From the NCBI GenBank assembly GCA_902805735.1, contig CADCTW010000080.1:1-58678 (forward strand): a DNA stretch of 58,678 nucleotides, written 5' to 3'. Made by a program: the position numbers and the translations under genes. The notes below the pieces were generated by a model, which made no database searches, had not been told where the DNA came from, and saw only the letters and a program-made list of their open reading frames with translations. Positions 42,110 to 51,507 of the stretch are shown piece by piece (the stretch's first letter is position 1; each line of letters opens with the position of its first letter). This DNA is from an uncultured Gemmatimonadota bacterium (lineage in GTDB: Bacteria; Gemmatimonadota; Gemmatimonadetes; Longimicrobiales; Longimicrobiaceae).

Positions 42110-42142
42110 ACTGATCTCTGTGCCTCTGTGTCTCTGTGTGAG
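42079..42142. repeat. Family A full palindrome (A18), overlapping the moaB end
   Basis: Its left arm encodes the tail of MoaB, and its loop ATGA holds the TGA stop. It shares the upstream flank AGAACAGGGCTC with A19, so A18 and A19 are a longer direct repeat around the toxin-antitoxin genes. Confidence 0.93.
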
Positions 42143-42149
42143 ATTACAT

Positions 42150-42175
42150 TATATTTTGTGCACACATGTGCACAG
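42150..42175 (+). promoter_or_regulatory. Possible promoter and operator of the DUF433/DUF5615 pair
   Basis: TATATT (42150-42155) is a -10-like element in an AT-rich stretch just past A18. It is followed by two copies of the palindrome TGTGCACA two bases apart (42158-42175), a plausible autoregulator site. No clear -35 is seen. Confidence 0.5.
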
Positions 42176-42183
42176 GAGCCGCC

Positions 42184-42606
42184 GTGTCCAGCAGAGCGCG
42201 TGGAATTCGCCTGAACGAGAGCCTGGAGCGGGAGATCGAACGCGAAGCCGAGCTGCGCGGCCAGTCGTTCACCTCCGCGACCGCCGAGATGCTCGGGGAA
42301 GCGGTGCGCATGCGCCGCGTCCCTGGGATCGTGTTCACCGATGGCCCCGCCGGGCGCCGCGCGACCGTCGCGGGAACGGGGCTGGACGTGTGGGAAGTGA
42401 TCTCCAGTTGGAAGGAGGCGGGCGAGCAATGGGCGTCGCTGCGCGCGAGCTACGATTGGCTCACCGACTTCCAGCTCCGCTCCGCGCTCGCCTACTACAA
42501 GCTGTACCCGATCGAGATCGACGCGCGCCTCGCGGCCGAAGAGCGGTGGACTCCGGAGCGTGTGGAAAGTGAATACCCGTTCCTTGCTCCGCGCCGCGTG
42601 CGATAG
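42184..42606 (+). CDS. DUF433-type antitoxin
   Basis: A 140-residue protein with an N-terminal ribbon-helix-helix-like segment (GIRLNESLEREIEREAELRG) and a C-terminal DUF433-like part (AGTGLDVWEVISSWKEAGEQ, FQLRSALAYYKLYP). DUF433 proteins pair with DUF5615 PIN-like toxins. The GTG at 42184 is chosen because AGGAG stands five bases before it; the ATG at 42166 is then just leader. The downstream gene begins four bases after its stop. Confidence 0.82.
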   Translation: MSSRARGIRLNESLEREIEREAELRGQSFTSATAEMLGEAVRMRRVPGIVFTDGPAGRRATVAGTGLDVWEVISSWKEAGEQWASLRASYDWLTDFQLRSALAYYKLYPIEIDARLAAEERWTPERVESEYPFLAPRRVR

Positions 42607-42609
42607 CCC

Positions 42610-42951
42610 GTGCGCTACCTCTTCGACGAGGACCTGCCGGGCATGGCCGCGGAGATCGCCCGCGGACTGGGCCTGGACGCGGTGAGCGTTCACGAGATCG
42701 GGAGGCGCGGGCTCTCGGACCCGGAGCAGTTCGCCTTCGCGATGCAGGAAGGCCGCGTGATGGTGACGCGCAACCGCGACGACTTCCGCCGCCTGGTGGT
42801 CGCCGCGTTCGAGGCGTCGGCATCCTCCCCCGGCGTCCTCGTCGTCCCCCGCTCCCTCCCCAACACCGCCCCCGCGCAGATCGCCCACGCCCTGGAACGC
42901 TGGGACCAGGGCGGCGATCCAGGTTTCTGCTTCTTCTCGTTCCTGTCCTGA
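42610..42951 (+). CDS. DUF5615 PIN-like toxin
   Basis: A 113-residue protein of the DUF5615 PIN-like group. The opening MRYLFDEDLPGMAAEIARGL has the conserved Asp/Glu of the nuclease site, and RVMVTRNRDDFRRL is the second acidic site. These proteins are predicted RNases partnered with DUF433 antitoxins. The start is GTG 42610. The gene ends just before A19. Confidence 0.85.
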   Translation: MRYLFDEDLPGMAAEIARGLGLDAVSVHEIGRRGLSDPEQFAFAMQEGRVMVTRNRDDFRRLVVAAFEASASSPGVLVVPRSLPNTAPAQIAHALERWDQGGDPGFCFFSFLS

Positions 42952-42960
42952 AGAACAGGG

Positions 42961-43021
42961 CTCGCACAGAGACACAGAGGCACAGAGATAAGTTCTCTGT
43001 GCCTCTGTGTCTCTGTGTGAG
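42961..43021. repeat. Family A full palindrome (A19)
   Basis: Full hairpin with the short loop ATAAGTT. It lies between the convergent DUF5615 and histidine kinase genes. Confidence 0.93.
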
Positions 43022-43031
43022 CCCAATCAGT

Positions 43032-44663
43032 TCAGCTTGGGATGGTGAAGAAGAAGGTTGCGCCCTGGCCCTCCACGCTCTCCACCCAGATGCGCCCGCC
43101 GTGGCCCTCCACGATGCCGCGCGCGATGGAAAGGCCCAGGCCGATGCCTCGGCGGTCGCTCTTGCCCGCCTGCCAGAAGCGCCCGAAGACGCGGGGGATC
43201 TGGTCGGCGGGGATGCCGGGGCCCGTGTCGGCCACCGACACGCGCACCTCGCCCGGTATGACCTCGGCGCCCAGCGTGACGCGGCCGCCGGCGGGGGTGA
43301 ACTTGAGCGCGTTGCCCACCAGGTTGGAGATCACCTGGAGGATGCGCGCCGCATCCAGCGGGACGCGCGGCAGGTCGGCGGGGAGCTGCGCATCGAAGGT
43401 GATGGAGCGCGCCTGGGCCAGCGGCGCCAGCATCGCCACCGCCTCGCGCAGCACCCCGCCGGCGCTCTCGGTGTGGAGCTCCAGCGCCAGCTTCCCGCTC
43501 TCGATGCGGGTGACCTCCAGCAGGTCCTGGATGAGCTGGTTCATCCGCTCCGTGGTGCGCAGCAGGGTGTCCAGCGGCTTGCGGTGCGCGGGGGCCACGT
43601 CATCCGCCAGGAGCTGCGCGGCCATGCGCACGGTGCTGAGCGGGTTGCGGAGGTCGTGCGCCACCACGCCCAGGATCTCGTCGCGGGCGCGGGTGGCCTG
43701 CAGCGCGTCGTGGTAGAGCTGGGCGTGCTCCACGGCCACCATCACCCGCCGCGCCAGCTCCTCCGCCAGCGCCAGGTCGTCCGAATCCAGCGTGCGGCCG
43801 GAGGTGGAGGTCACCAGCGTGACGTCGCCCAGCACCTCGCCCGCCGCGGCCAGGGGCACGCTGGCCACCGAGCGCGGCGCCAGGGTGCGCAGCAGAGAGC
43901 GTTGCGCTTCGTCGTCGCCCGCGTCCTCCCCCAGCGCGGAAGCCACGTCGCTCACCAGCACGAACTGCCCCTCGGTGCACCCGCGCACCAGCGGGTGCCC
44001 GCGCGGGATGGCGCCTCCCCACAGCCCCACCTCGCCGGCCAGGAGCGCTTCCATCTCCGGGTCCGCGTGCGCGTAGGCCACGCGCTCCGGGCGCCCCTCC
44101 GCGTCCGCCAGCTCCACCACCACGTAGTCGGCCAGTTTGGGCACGGCCAGCCGCGCTACCGTGGAAAGCATGGTGCGGTAGTCGAACGATGAGCTGAGCA
44201 CCCGGCTGGCCTCGGCCAGGTACGCCGCGCGCGTCCCCGCCGCCTCGGCGCGGGCGCGGGCGGCGCGCTCCTGCAGGTGCAGGAAGCGCGTCGCCAGCAG
44301 GTTGCGGATGCGCAGCACCACCTCCACCGCGTCCAGCGGCTTGGTGAGGAAGTCGCTGGCGCCTTCGGACAGCGCGCGCAGCTTCGTCTCGGAGGTGACG
44401 TCCGCCGTGAGCACCAGGATGGGGAAGTAGTCGCCCGGCGGCAGGGTGGAGCGCAGCTGGCGCATCACCGAGAAGCCGTCCAGGTGCGGCATGTGGAGGT
44501 CCAGGAGGAGGATGTCCGGCCGCCTCTCCTCGAACATCTCCGGCACCCGCCGCGGATCGGTGGTGAGGGCCACGTTCCCGAAGCCGTCGAACTTCAGGAA
44601 CTCCTCCAGCAGGTGGAGGTTGGCCATCTCGTCGTCCACCACCAGGATGGAGGCGTCCTCCAT
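43032..44663 (-). CDS. REC-GAF hybrid histidine kinase
   Basis: A 543-residue kinase with an N-terminal receiver (about 5-120, acceptor D55 in ILLLDLHMPHLDG), a helical linker, a GAF-like sensor (about 150-300), HisKA with H336 in VVAHDLRNPLS, and a HATPase with NLVGNALKFTP and GIGLGLSIARGIVEG. The order receiver-before-kinase suggests it takes phosphate from another kinase, most likely the 1858-residue protein just upstream, and changes its own output. ATG 44663 is preferred; a GTG overlapping the previous stop is possible. Confidence 0.92.
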   Translation of the reverse strand: MEDASILVVDDEMANLHLLEEFLKFDGFGNVALTTDPRRVPEMFEERRPDILLLDLHMPHLDGFSVMRQLRSTLPPGDYFPILVLTADVTSETKLRALSEGASDFLTKPLDAVEVVLRIRNLLATRFLHLQERAARARAEAAGTRAAYLAEASRVLSSSFDYRTMLSTVARLAVPKLADYVVVELADAEGRPERVAYAHADPEMEALLAGEVGLWGGAIPRGHPLVRGCTEGQFVLVSDVASALGEDAGDDEAQRSLLRTLAPRSVASVPLAAAGEVLGDVTLVTSTSGRTLDSDDLALAEELARRVMVAVEHAQLYHDALQATRARDEILGVVAHDLRNPLSTVRMAAQLLADDVAPAHRKPLDTLLRTTERMNQLIQDLLEVTRIESGKLALELHTESAGGVLREAVAMLAPLAQARSITFDAQLPADLPRVPLDAARILQVISNLVGNALKFTPAGGRVTLGAEVIPGEVRVSVADTGPGIPADQIPRVFGRFWQAGKSDRRGIGLGLSIARGIVEGHGGRIWVESVEGQGATFFFTIPS

Positions 44664-44674
44664 GGAGCGAGGGG

Positions 44675-47600
44675 TCACGGCTGGGCTCTCCGCTCGGCGA
44701 GGGTGCGGTCCACGGCGTCCATGAAGCGGTCCAGGTCCAGGGGCTTGGTCATGTACTCGTGGGCACCGGCGGCCCGCAGCCGCTCCACCTGCCCGGGAGT
44801 GGCGTCGGCGCTGATCACCACCACCGGCGTGTCGCGGGTGCGGCGGTCCGCGCGCAGGCGGCGCAGCACCTCGCCCCCCGGCATGTCGGGGAGGTGCAGG
44901 TCCAGCAGGATCAGGTCCGGCGCGTGCTCCCACGCCAGGTCCAGCCCCATCCGCCCCTGCATCGCCGAGAGCAGCGTGATCTCGGGGCGCGACGAGAGGA
45001 GCGACTCCACCAGGGTGAGGTTGGCCAGGTTGTCTTCCACGTAGAGCACCGTGGCGGCCGGCCCCGAGGTGTTCTCGGCGCGCGGCTCGTGCGCGGCGGG
45101 CGCCGGCTGCGGCAGGCGGCTGCTGGGGTCGTCCGCCGCCGGCAGCTCCAGCCAGAAGGTGCTGCCGCGCCCCGGGTGGCTCTCGGCCGTCAGCGAACCC
45201 CCCATCGCCTCCGCCAGCCGGTGCGAAAGGGCCAGCCCCAGCCCCGTCCCCTCCACCCCCGTCTCCTCCGCGCCCAGGCGGGCAAAGGGGACGAAGAGCT
45301 CCTCCATCCGCTCGGGCGCGATCCCCCGCCCGGTGTCGTGCACGCCGATGCGCACCCGCCCCTCGCGCTCCTCCCACGTCACGCGCACGGAGCCGCCGGG
45401 GCGGTTGTACTTGACGCCGTTGGAAAGCAGGTTGAGCAGCACCTGCGCCAGCCGCTGCCGGTCCGCCTGCACCCAGCGCCCGGGGGCGGGGGCGGGGTCG
45501 CTCACCATGCACGCGTTCTGCGCGGCCAGGGGGCGGATCAGGTTCACCGCCTCGATCAGCGCCGCGTCCACCCGCACCGGCTCCAGCGACAGCGTCTGCC
45601 GGTCGCTCTCGATGCGGGCGATGTCCAGCACCTCGTTGATCAGGTTGAGGAGGTGCCGCCCCGCGCGCAGGATCTGGTCCACGGAGCGCTGCTGGTCCGG
45701 CGTGGGGCTGCGGCGCTCCAGGAGCTGCGCGAAGCCCAGGATGGAGTTCATGGGCGTGCGCAGCTCGTGGCTCATCCTGGAAAGGAACTCGCTCTTGGCC
45801 TGGTTGGCCGTCTCCGCCGCCTCGCGCGCCCGCTCCGCCTCGGCGCGCGCCTGCTCCAGCGCCGCCTCGGCCCGCTTGCGCTCGGTGACGTCGCGGGAGT
45901 TGACGATCACCCCCTCCTCGGGCGCCGTGCGCGAAAGGGTGGTGCCCACCGACTCCACGTAGCGCCACGAGCCGTCCTTGTGGCGCCAGCGGAACGCGAC
46001 CGCCCTGGTCTCGCCCGGGTTCGCCACCACGTACCCGAGGCTCTCCACCACTCCGGCCGCGTCGTCCGGGTGGATCAGCTCGAAGGCGCTGCGCCCCTCC
46101 AGCTCGGCGGGGGCGAAGCCGAAGAGCCGCTCCACCGCCGGGCTCTGGTACCGCATCACCCCGTCCGTCTCCAGGATCGTCACCAGGTCGCTGGCGTTCT
46201 CGATCACGGCGCGGAAGTGCTCCTCGCTGCGCCGCAGCGCCTCCTCGGCCCGCTTGCGCTCGGTGACGTCGCGGGCGTTCACCACCAGCCCCTCGGCGGC
46301 CGAATCGGGGCGCAGCGTGCGCGCCGCCGCCTCGAACACCCGCCACGACCCGTCGCCGTGCTTGTAGCGGAACTCCACCTGGATGGTGGAGCCCGGGTGG
46401 TCGACCGCGTAGTCGCGCAGCCGGGCCACCTCGCCGAAGTCCTCCGGGTGGATGGTCTCCATGGTGCTGCGCCCCACCCGCTCCTCCGTCTTCCACCCCA
46501 GCAGGCGCTCGGCCGATGGGCTCAGGTACCGCGTGACCCCGTCCGCGCCGATGATGGCGATCAGGTCCGAGCCGTTCTCGATCAGCGCCCGGAAGTGCTC
46601 CTCGCGGCGGCGCAGCTCGCGCTCCCACCCCTTGCGCTCCGTGATGTCGCGGACGATGGCCACGAGCTGCCCGCTGCGGTCCAGCGGCAGCAGGCGCGCC
46701 TCGAACTCCTGCGGCTGCCCGTCCGGCCCCTCCAGCGCGTACTCCACCGTGGTGAGCTCCCCGTCGGCCGCCACCCGCGCCAGCGCCGCGCCGATGCGCT
46801 CGGCCGCGTGCGGGGGAAGGACGTCCAGGACGCGCCGCCCCAGGAACGCCTCGGGGTCGGTGTACAGCCCCATCTGGTGCCCGGCCTGGAAGTCCAGGAT
46901 CGTCCCGTCGCTCTCCATGCGGAAGTACAGGTCGGGAAGGGCGTGGAAGACCGCCTGCAGCTCGGCGCTCTTCTGCGTCAGCTCTTCCTCGGCGCGGGCG
47001 CGCTCGGCGACCTCCTCCTCCAGCGCCAGGTTGGTCTCGGCCAGTTCCGCGGTGCGCTCCTGCACGCGCAGCTCCAGCTCGTCGCGGGCCTCGCGCAGGG
47101 CCCGCTCGGCCGCCTTGCGCTCCGTGATGTCGCGCAGGAACCCCGCGAAGATGCGCCGCCCGCCCTGCATGTACTCGCCGATGGACACCTCCACCGGGAT
47201 CGTGACGCCGTCCTTGCGCAGCGCCGCGAACTCGGTGGTGGCCCAGTCCACCGTGCGCACCCCCGTCTCCAGGTAGCGCGCCAGCCCGCGATCGTGCAGC
47301 TCCCGCTTCTCGGGGGGCTGCAGGATGGAGATGTGCCGCCCCACCAGCTCCTCGGCCGCGTAGCCGAAGGTGCGCTCGGTGGCGGGGTTGGCGGAAAGGA
47401 TGGTGCTGTTCTCGTCCAGCGTGATGATGGCGTCCGCCGCCGTCTGGATCAGCGTGCGCGACCGCTCCTCGCTTTCGCGCAGCTCGTCCAGCGCCCGCCG
47501 CTCGTCGGTGACGTCCTGGTGCACCAGGATCACCTCGCGGATGGCACCGTCGTCGTCCTTTACGGTGCAGATGGAGGCCTGCAGCCAGCGCGGCCGCGCG

Positions 47601-50251
47601 TCGCCCTCCTCGGCCAGCTCCGCGCGGCCGGGCCCCTGCCCCACGCGCGACGGGTCGAACAGGGTGGCCGGCAGCTCCACCTCCTCCCCCGCGAAGCCGC
47701 GCCGGATCAGGGGATGGATGTCGCGGAGCTGCGGGTCGGTGAGGGGGTTGAAGCGCCGCCGCTCGGTGGGGCGCGACAGGAACAGCTTCTCCCACGCGCG
47801 GTTCACCTGCAGCGTCTCCCCTTCCGGCGAGAAGATCTGGATGCTGTAGGGGAACTGCTCGAACAGGGCGCGGAAGCGCGTCTCGGAGCGGCGCAGCGCC
47901 GCCTCGGCCTCGCGGCGCTCCGTGGTCAGGCGCAGGTTCTCCAGCGCGGACGCGGCCAGCGACGCCAGCGCCTCCACCACCTCCACCTCCGCCGCGGTGT
48001 ACAGCGCCGGCGTGTAGCTCTGCACCGAGATGATGCCGCGCACCTCGCCGCCCACCAGGATGGGGGTGCGGATGACCGATTCGGAGCGGCGCTGCTTCCC
48101 CGTGGGGGTGGCCCCGTGCCCCGCGGGGTCGTCGGAGGTCAGGGTGAGCAGCGAGCGGCGCTCGCTCACCACGCGCTCCCCCGGCGTCCCCGCGGCGGGG
48201 GTGATGTCGGGCGGGGTGTACTCCCCCGCGTCGTTGCCGCCGAAGCCGTGGAAGGCGTGCGCGCGCGGGTCGTAGGCGAAGATGAAGAAGGCGTCCATGG
48301 CGAGCACCGTGCGGCACGCCTCCTCCAGCACGCTGCGCAGCTCCGCCGGCGACTCCGCCCCCACCACCGCCGCCGCGGCCGACGCCACCGCGCGCATGCG
48401 GTCCGCCGTGCGGCGCGCCTCGTCCTCGGCCGTGCGGCGCGCGGTGACGTCGCGGTAGCTCCACACGCGCCCCACCGACTCGCCGCCGATGAGCTGCGGC
48501 TGCGAGTACAGCTCCAGCACGCGGCCGTCCTTGAGCCACACGTCGTCCAGCGACTCGCCCACCGGGCTGTGGCGGATCTCCAGGATGTGAGCCGTGAACG
48601 CCTCCGAGTCCACCACCCGCTCCGCGCACAGGGGCAGCGGCGCGGGGCTGCCGGGGGCCAGGCGGGCGGGGTCCACTCCCCACATCGTGGCGAACTTGCC
48701 GTTGGCCGTCACCACGTTCCCCGCCTGGTCGATCACCAGCAGCCCGTCCGCCGCCGACTCCAGCGTGGCGCGCAGGATGGACAGGGAGCGTTCCAGCGCC
48801 TCCGCGGCCTCCACGCGCTCGGTGATGTCGCGCAGGTGGGCCGTGAACACCGGCGGGCCGTCCAGCGGCACGCGCGTCACCGTGAGCTCCACGGGAAACT
48901 CGCTGCCGTCCGCGCGCATGGCGTGCGTTTCCACGCGCTCGCCCAGCACGCGCGCGGGCCCTTCCAGGTGCCGCTCCACCGCCAGGGGGTGCCCCTCGCG
49001 GAAGCGGCCGGGTACGATCAGCTCCGCCAGCGGGCGCCCCATGGCCTCCTCGGCCGGGAAGCCGAAGGTGCGCTCGGCGGCGGGGTTGAAGTCCAGCACC
49101 CGCCCCTCGCCGTCCATCACCACCACGCAGTCCAGCGCCGCGCGCACCACGGCGGCGCCGCGCCCCTGGGCGTGCCGGGCGGCCTCCTCGGCGCGGCGGC
49201 GGTCCGCCGCCTCCAGGGCCAGCGCCACGATGTCCGCCACGTTGGCGGCGAACTCCTCCTCGTCCGGTGCCCAGGCGCGCGGGGGGCCCACGTGCTCGCA
49301 GCAGAGCACGCCCGCCACCATGCCGCCGCGCCAGAGCGGCACGTCCAGCATCGCCCCGATCCCGTGGCTCCGCAGGTACCCGGCGAGCTCGCGGGTGCGC
49401 GGGTCGGCCGCCGCGTCGCCGGCGGCCAGGGCGCGGCTCTCGGCCAGCGCCGCGAAGTACGCGGGGTAGTCCGCGGCGCGCAGGAGCTGCCCGCTCTCGA
49501 ACTCGCCGGTGGAAGCGCGGAAGAGGGCGGCGCACTCCAGCTCCGCGGCGCCCCCTGCCGGGGCCAGCCACACGCTGGCCCGCTCCACCCCCAGCGTGCG
49601 GGCGGCGGTGCGGGTGGCGGCGTGCAGCTCCGCCAGCAGGTCGCTCTTGTCCAGCCGCGCCAGCTCCACCAGCGCCGCGTTGTGGAGGGCGGTGCGCTCG
49701 GCCCGCGCCGTGCGCTCCGCGTCGGCGTGCTCCTGGAGCCGGGCGGCGTCCTGGAGGCGCCGGAGCTGGCGGCGCAGCTCCAGCTGCCCCATAGCCTGCC
49801 CCGCCAGCATCTTGAGCGCCTCCATCTGCTCGTCGCCCAGCCGCCGCGGCACCTGGTCCACCACGCACAGCGTCCCCAGCGCGTGCCCCTCGGGCGTCAC
49901 CAGCGGCGCCCCCGCGTAGAAGCGGATGTGCGGCAGCGACAGCACGAACGGGTTGTCGGCGAAGCGGGGGTCCTCCAGCGTGTCCGCCACCACGAACAGC
50001 CCCGGCTGCTCGATGGCGTGCGCGCAGAACGACACCTCGCGCGGCGTCTCGGTGGCGTCGATCCCCAGGTGGCTCTTGAACCACTGCCGCTCCGCGTCCA
50101 CCAGCGTCAGCAGCGCCATGGGCGTGCCGCAGATGTGCGACGCCAGCCGCGTGAGCGCGTCGAACTCCGGCTCCGGCGGCGTGTCCAGGATCCCGTAGTC
50201 GTGCAGCGCCGCCAGGCGGGCGGTCTCGTTGGCCGTGGTGGAGGCTTCCAT
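44675..50251 (-). CDS. Giant multi-sensor hybrid histidine kinase
   Basis: A 1858-residue soluble hybrid kinase. Its sensor region holds two GAF domains (about 15-170 and 205-345), two PAS (about 360-600), a third GAF (about 610-770), two PAS (785-1055), a coiled coil (about 1055-1105) and three PAS (1110-1485). HisKA follows with H1495 in [13 protein letters not shown], then HATPase (about 1605-1730, [15 protein letters not shown]), and a receiver with D1784 in [11 protein letters not shown]. Recurrent [13 protein letters not shown] linkers are typical of signalling helices between PAS domains. It is followed by a second kinase and forms a phosphorelay pair with it. No membrane segment, so the stimuli are cytoplasmic. 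Confidence 0.93.
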   Translation of the reverse strand: MEASTTANETARLAALHDYGILDTPPEPEFDALTRLASHICGTPMALLTLVDAERQWFKSHLGIDATETPREVSFCAHAIEQPGLFVVADTLEDPRFADNPFVLSLPHIRFYAGAPLVTPEGHALGTLCVVDQVPRRLGDEQMEALKMLAGQAMGQLELRRQLRRLQDAARLQEHADAERTARAERTALHNAALVELARLDKSDLLAELHAATRTAARTLGVERASVWLAPAGGAAELECAALFRASTGEFESGQLLRAADYPAYFAALAESRALAAGDAAADPRTRELAGYLRSHGIGAMLDVPLWRGGMVAGVLCCEHVGPPRAWAPDEEEFAANVADIVALALEAADRRRAEEAARHAQGRGAAVVRAALDCVVVMDGEGRVLDFNPAAERTFGFPAEEAMGRPLAELIVPGRFREGHPLAVERHLEGPARVLGERVETHAMRADGSEFPVELTVTRVPLDGPPVFTAHLRDITERVEAAEALERSLSILRATLESAADGLLVIDQAGNVVTANGKFATMWGVDPARLAPGSPAPLPLCAERVVDSEAFTAHILEIRHSPVGESLDDVWLKDGRVLELYSQPQLIGGESVGRVWSYRDVTARRTAEDEARRTADRMRAVASAAAAVVGAESPAELRSVLEEACRTVLAMDAFFIFAYDPRAHAFHGFGGNDAGEYTPPDITPAAGTPGERVVSERRSLLTLTSDDPAGHGATPTGKQRRSESVIRTPILVGGEVRGIISVQSYTPALYTAAEVEVVEALASLAASALENLRLTTERREAEAALRRSETRFRALFEQFPYSIQIFSPEGETLQVNRAWEKLFLSRPTERRRFNPLTDPQLRDIHPLIRRGFAGEEVELPATLFDPSRVGQGPGRAELAEEGDARPRWLQASICTVKDDDGAIREVILVHQDVTDERRALDELRESEERSRTLIQTAADAIITLDENSTILSANPATERTFGYAAEELVGRHISILQPPEKRELHDRGLARYLETGVRTVDWATTEFAALRKDGVTIPVEVSIGEYMQGGRRIFAGFLRDITERKAAERALREARDELELRVQERTAELAETNLALEEEVAERARAEEELTQKSAELQAVFHALPDLYFRMESDGTILDFQAGHQMGLYTDPEAFLGRRVLDVLPPHAAERIGAALARVAADGELTTVEYALEGPDGQPQEFEARLLPLDRSGQLVAIVRDITERKGWERELRRREEHFRALIENGSDLIAIIGADGVTRYLSPSAERLLGWKTEERVGRSTMETIHPEDFGEVARLRDYAVDHPGSTIQVEFRYKHGDGSWRVFEAAARTLRPDSAAEGLVVNARDVTERKRAEEALRRSEEHFRAVIENASDLVTILETDGVMRYQSPAVERLFGFAPAELEGRSAFELIHPDDAAGVVESLGYVVANPGETRAVAFRWRHKDGSWRYVESVGTTLSRTAPEEGVIVNSRDVTERKRAEAALEQARAEAERAREAAETANQAKSEFLSRMSHELRTPMNSILGFAQLLERRSPTPDQQRSVDQILRAGRHLLNLINEVLDIARIESDRQTLSLEPVRVDAALIEAVNLIRPLAAQNACMVSDPAPAPGRWVQADRQRLAQVLLNLLSNGVKYNRPGGSVRVTWEEREGRVRIGVHDTGRGIAPERMEELFVPFARLGAEETGVEGTGLGLALSHRLAEAMGGSLTAESHPGRGSTFWLELPAADDPSSRLPQPAPAAHEPRAENTSGPAATVLYVEDNLANLTLVESLLSSRPEITLLSAMQGRMGLDLAWEHAPDLILLDLHLPDMPGGEVLRRLRADRRTRDTPVVVISADATPGQVERLRAAGAHEYMTKPLDLDRFMDAVDRTLAERRAQP

Positions 50252-50335
50252 GGTGTGCGGGGGGAGCGGTGGAGCGGGTACGGCGGCAGGGGCGTTTCAA
50301 TGTACATATTCCCCCGCGAATGGTCCACAAGCGGG

Positions 50336-50399
50336 CTCACACAGAGACACAGAGGCACAGAGATGAAGTCGTCTCCGTGCCTCTGTGTCTCTGTGTGAG
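50336..50399. repeat. Family A full palindrome (A20)
   Basis: Full hairpin with loop ATGAAGTC. This is the only full copy that lies between divergent genes. Confidence 0.92.
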
Positions 50400-50484
50400 T
50401 CCCCGGTTCCTGCATTGCCACCGGACCCGCACGTCGCCACATTCGGCAGGGAACCTGCACTGCCCGACCTGGAGATGACCGCGC

Positions 50485-50748
50485 ATGAGCATCCGGAAGC
50501 ACGAGGCACCCCTTCGTTCGCCCGCCATCGCGGAGTGCGTGGAAGACGAGGTGCTGGAGTGGTACCGCATGACCCCGCAGGAGCGCTGGGCGGAGAGCAT
50601 GCGCCTGTGGAGCACGTTCCACCTCCTGGGAGGCCGGCTTGAGCCCGAGCCCGATACCCAAAGTCCTTTCGACGATGCGCGGGCACGGCGTGCAGGCGCT
50701 CCTCATGGGAGGGCAGGCCTGCGTGCTGTTCGGCGCGGCGGAGTTTAG
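50485..50748 (+). CDS. Small protein preceding the nucleotidyltransferase
   Basis: An 87-residue frame with VLEWYRMTPQERWAESMRLW (about 24-43) and GGRLEPEPDTQSPFDD. The first half looks like a real protein, a short partner often found before such nucleotidyltransferases. The last 37 residues overlap the nucleotidyltransferase gene in another frame (50639-50748), where both frames cannot be equally constrained. It may be real with a long overlap, or the upstream part only. Confidence 0.5.
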   Translation: MSIRKHEAPLRSPAIAECVEDEVLEWYRMTPQERWAESMRLWSTFHLLGGRLEPEPDTQSPFDDARARRAGAPHGRAGLRAVRRGGV

Positions 50749-51385
50749 CCGCGACGCCGACTTCGCCGTCCTCGCGGACGCCCAGAACCTGCACCGGCTG
50801 AGCGGCGCGCTGGACCAGCTCCAGGCGAACGTGATCGCGGTTCCACCTTTCGAGCTTCGCCACCTCGAGCGCGGCCATGCGGTACACTTCCGCTGCCGAC
50901 ACCCGCACGCCGCCGGCCTGCGCGTCGACGTCATGGCGCGCCTGCGGGGGGTGGACCCGTTTCCCGAGTTGTGGGAGCGCCGCACCACCTGGGACCTTGG
51001 GCCCGCGGGCGAGATCGACACCCTGTCGCTTCCCGATCTGGTGGCGTCCAAGAAGACCCAGCGCGACAAAGACTGGCCCATGCTGCGGCGGCTGGTCGAA
51101 GTAAGCTACGACACCGACTACGCGGCACCGACTCCTGCCCGTGTGGATTTCTGGCTGGCAGAGCTGCGCACGCCGGAGCTGCTGGCCGAGTGCGCCGCCC
51201 GCTTCCCGGCGGCCGCATCGGCGCATCCCCGCCCGGCGGTACTCGCCGCCGCGCGGGGGCTCGACGCGATCCGCACGGCTCTCCTGGAGGAGGAAACACG
51301 GGAGCGGGAGGCGGACCGCGCGTACTGGACTCCATTGAAGGCCGAGCTCGAAGGGATGAGGCACGGCCGCACTCCCCCGGCCTGA
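50639..51385 (+). CDS. Nucleotidyltransferase family protein
   Basis: A 248-residue protein with the Polbeta-like nucleotidyltransferase motif MGGQACVLFGAAEFSRDADFAV, quoted in part as GGQACVLFGAAEFSRDAD (about 23-40), where the two Asp are expected to bind metal, and RVDVMARL as the third acidic site. Proteins of this kind occur in MNT/HEPN-type and abortive-infection-type toxin-antitoxin units; no HEPN partner is seen here. The start is TTG 50639 with GGGAGG upstream; ATG 50675 is an alternative. Confidence 0.85.
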   Translation: MSPSPIPKVLSTMRGHGVQALLMGGQACVLFGAAEFSRDADFAVLADAQNLHRLSGALDQLQANVIAVPPFELRHLERGHAVHFRCRHPHAAGLRVDVMARLRGVDPFPELWERRTTWDLGPAGEIDTLSLPDLVASKKTQRDKDWPMLRRLVEVSYDTDYAAPTPARVDFWLAELRTPELLAECAARFPAAASAHPRPAVLAAARGLDAIRTALLEEETREREADRAYWTPLKAELEGMRHGRTPPA

Positions 51386-51507
51386 ACCCATGACGGAACT
51401 GGCGGTTCACCACATCCCCACAGCCCGGCGGCGCGGCCATGGCCGCGGCCCCTGGCGCAGGGACGCGACGCACACGCCCGCCGGCCGGCCCGTGGCCCGC
51501 ACCCCCG

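Noticed and set aside
44759..50398. A plus-strand open frame of nearly 1900 codons opposite the giant kinase
   Set aside because: It mirrors the high third-position GC of the kinase gene, has low-complexity His/Arg/Gln composition and no domain. The kinase strand has intact domains throughout.
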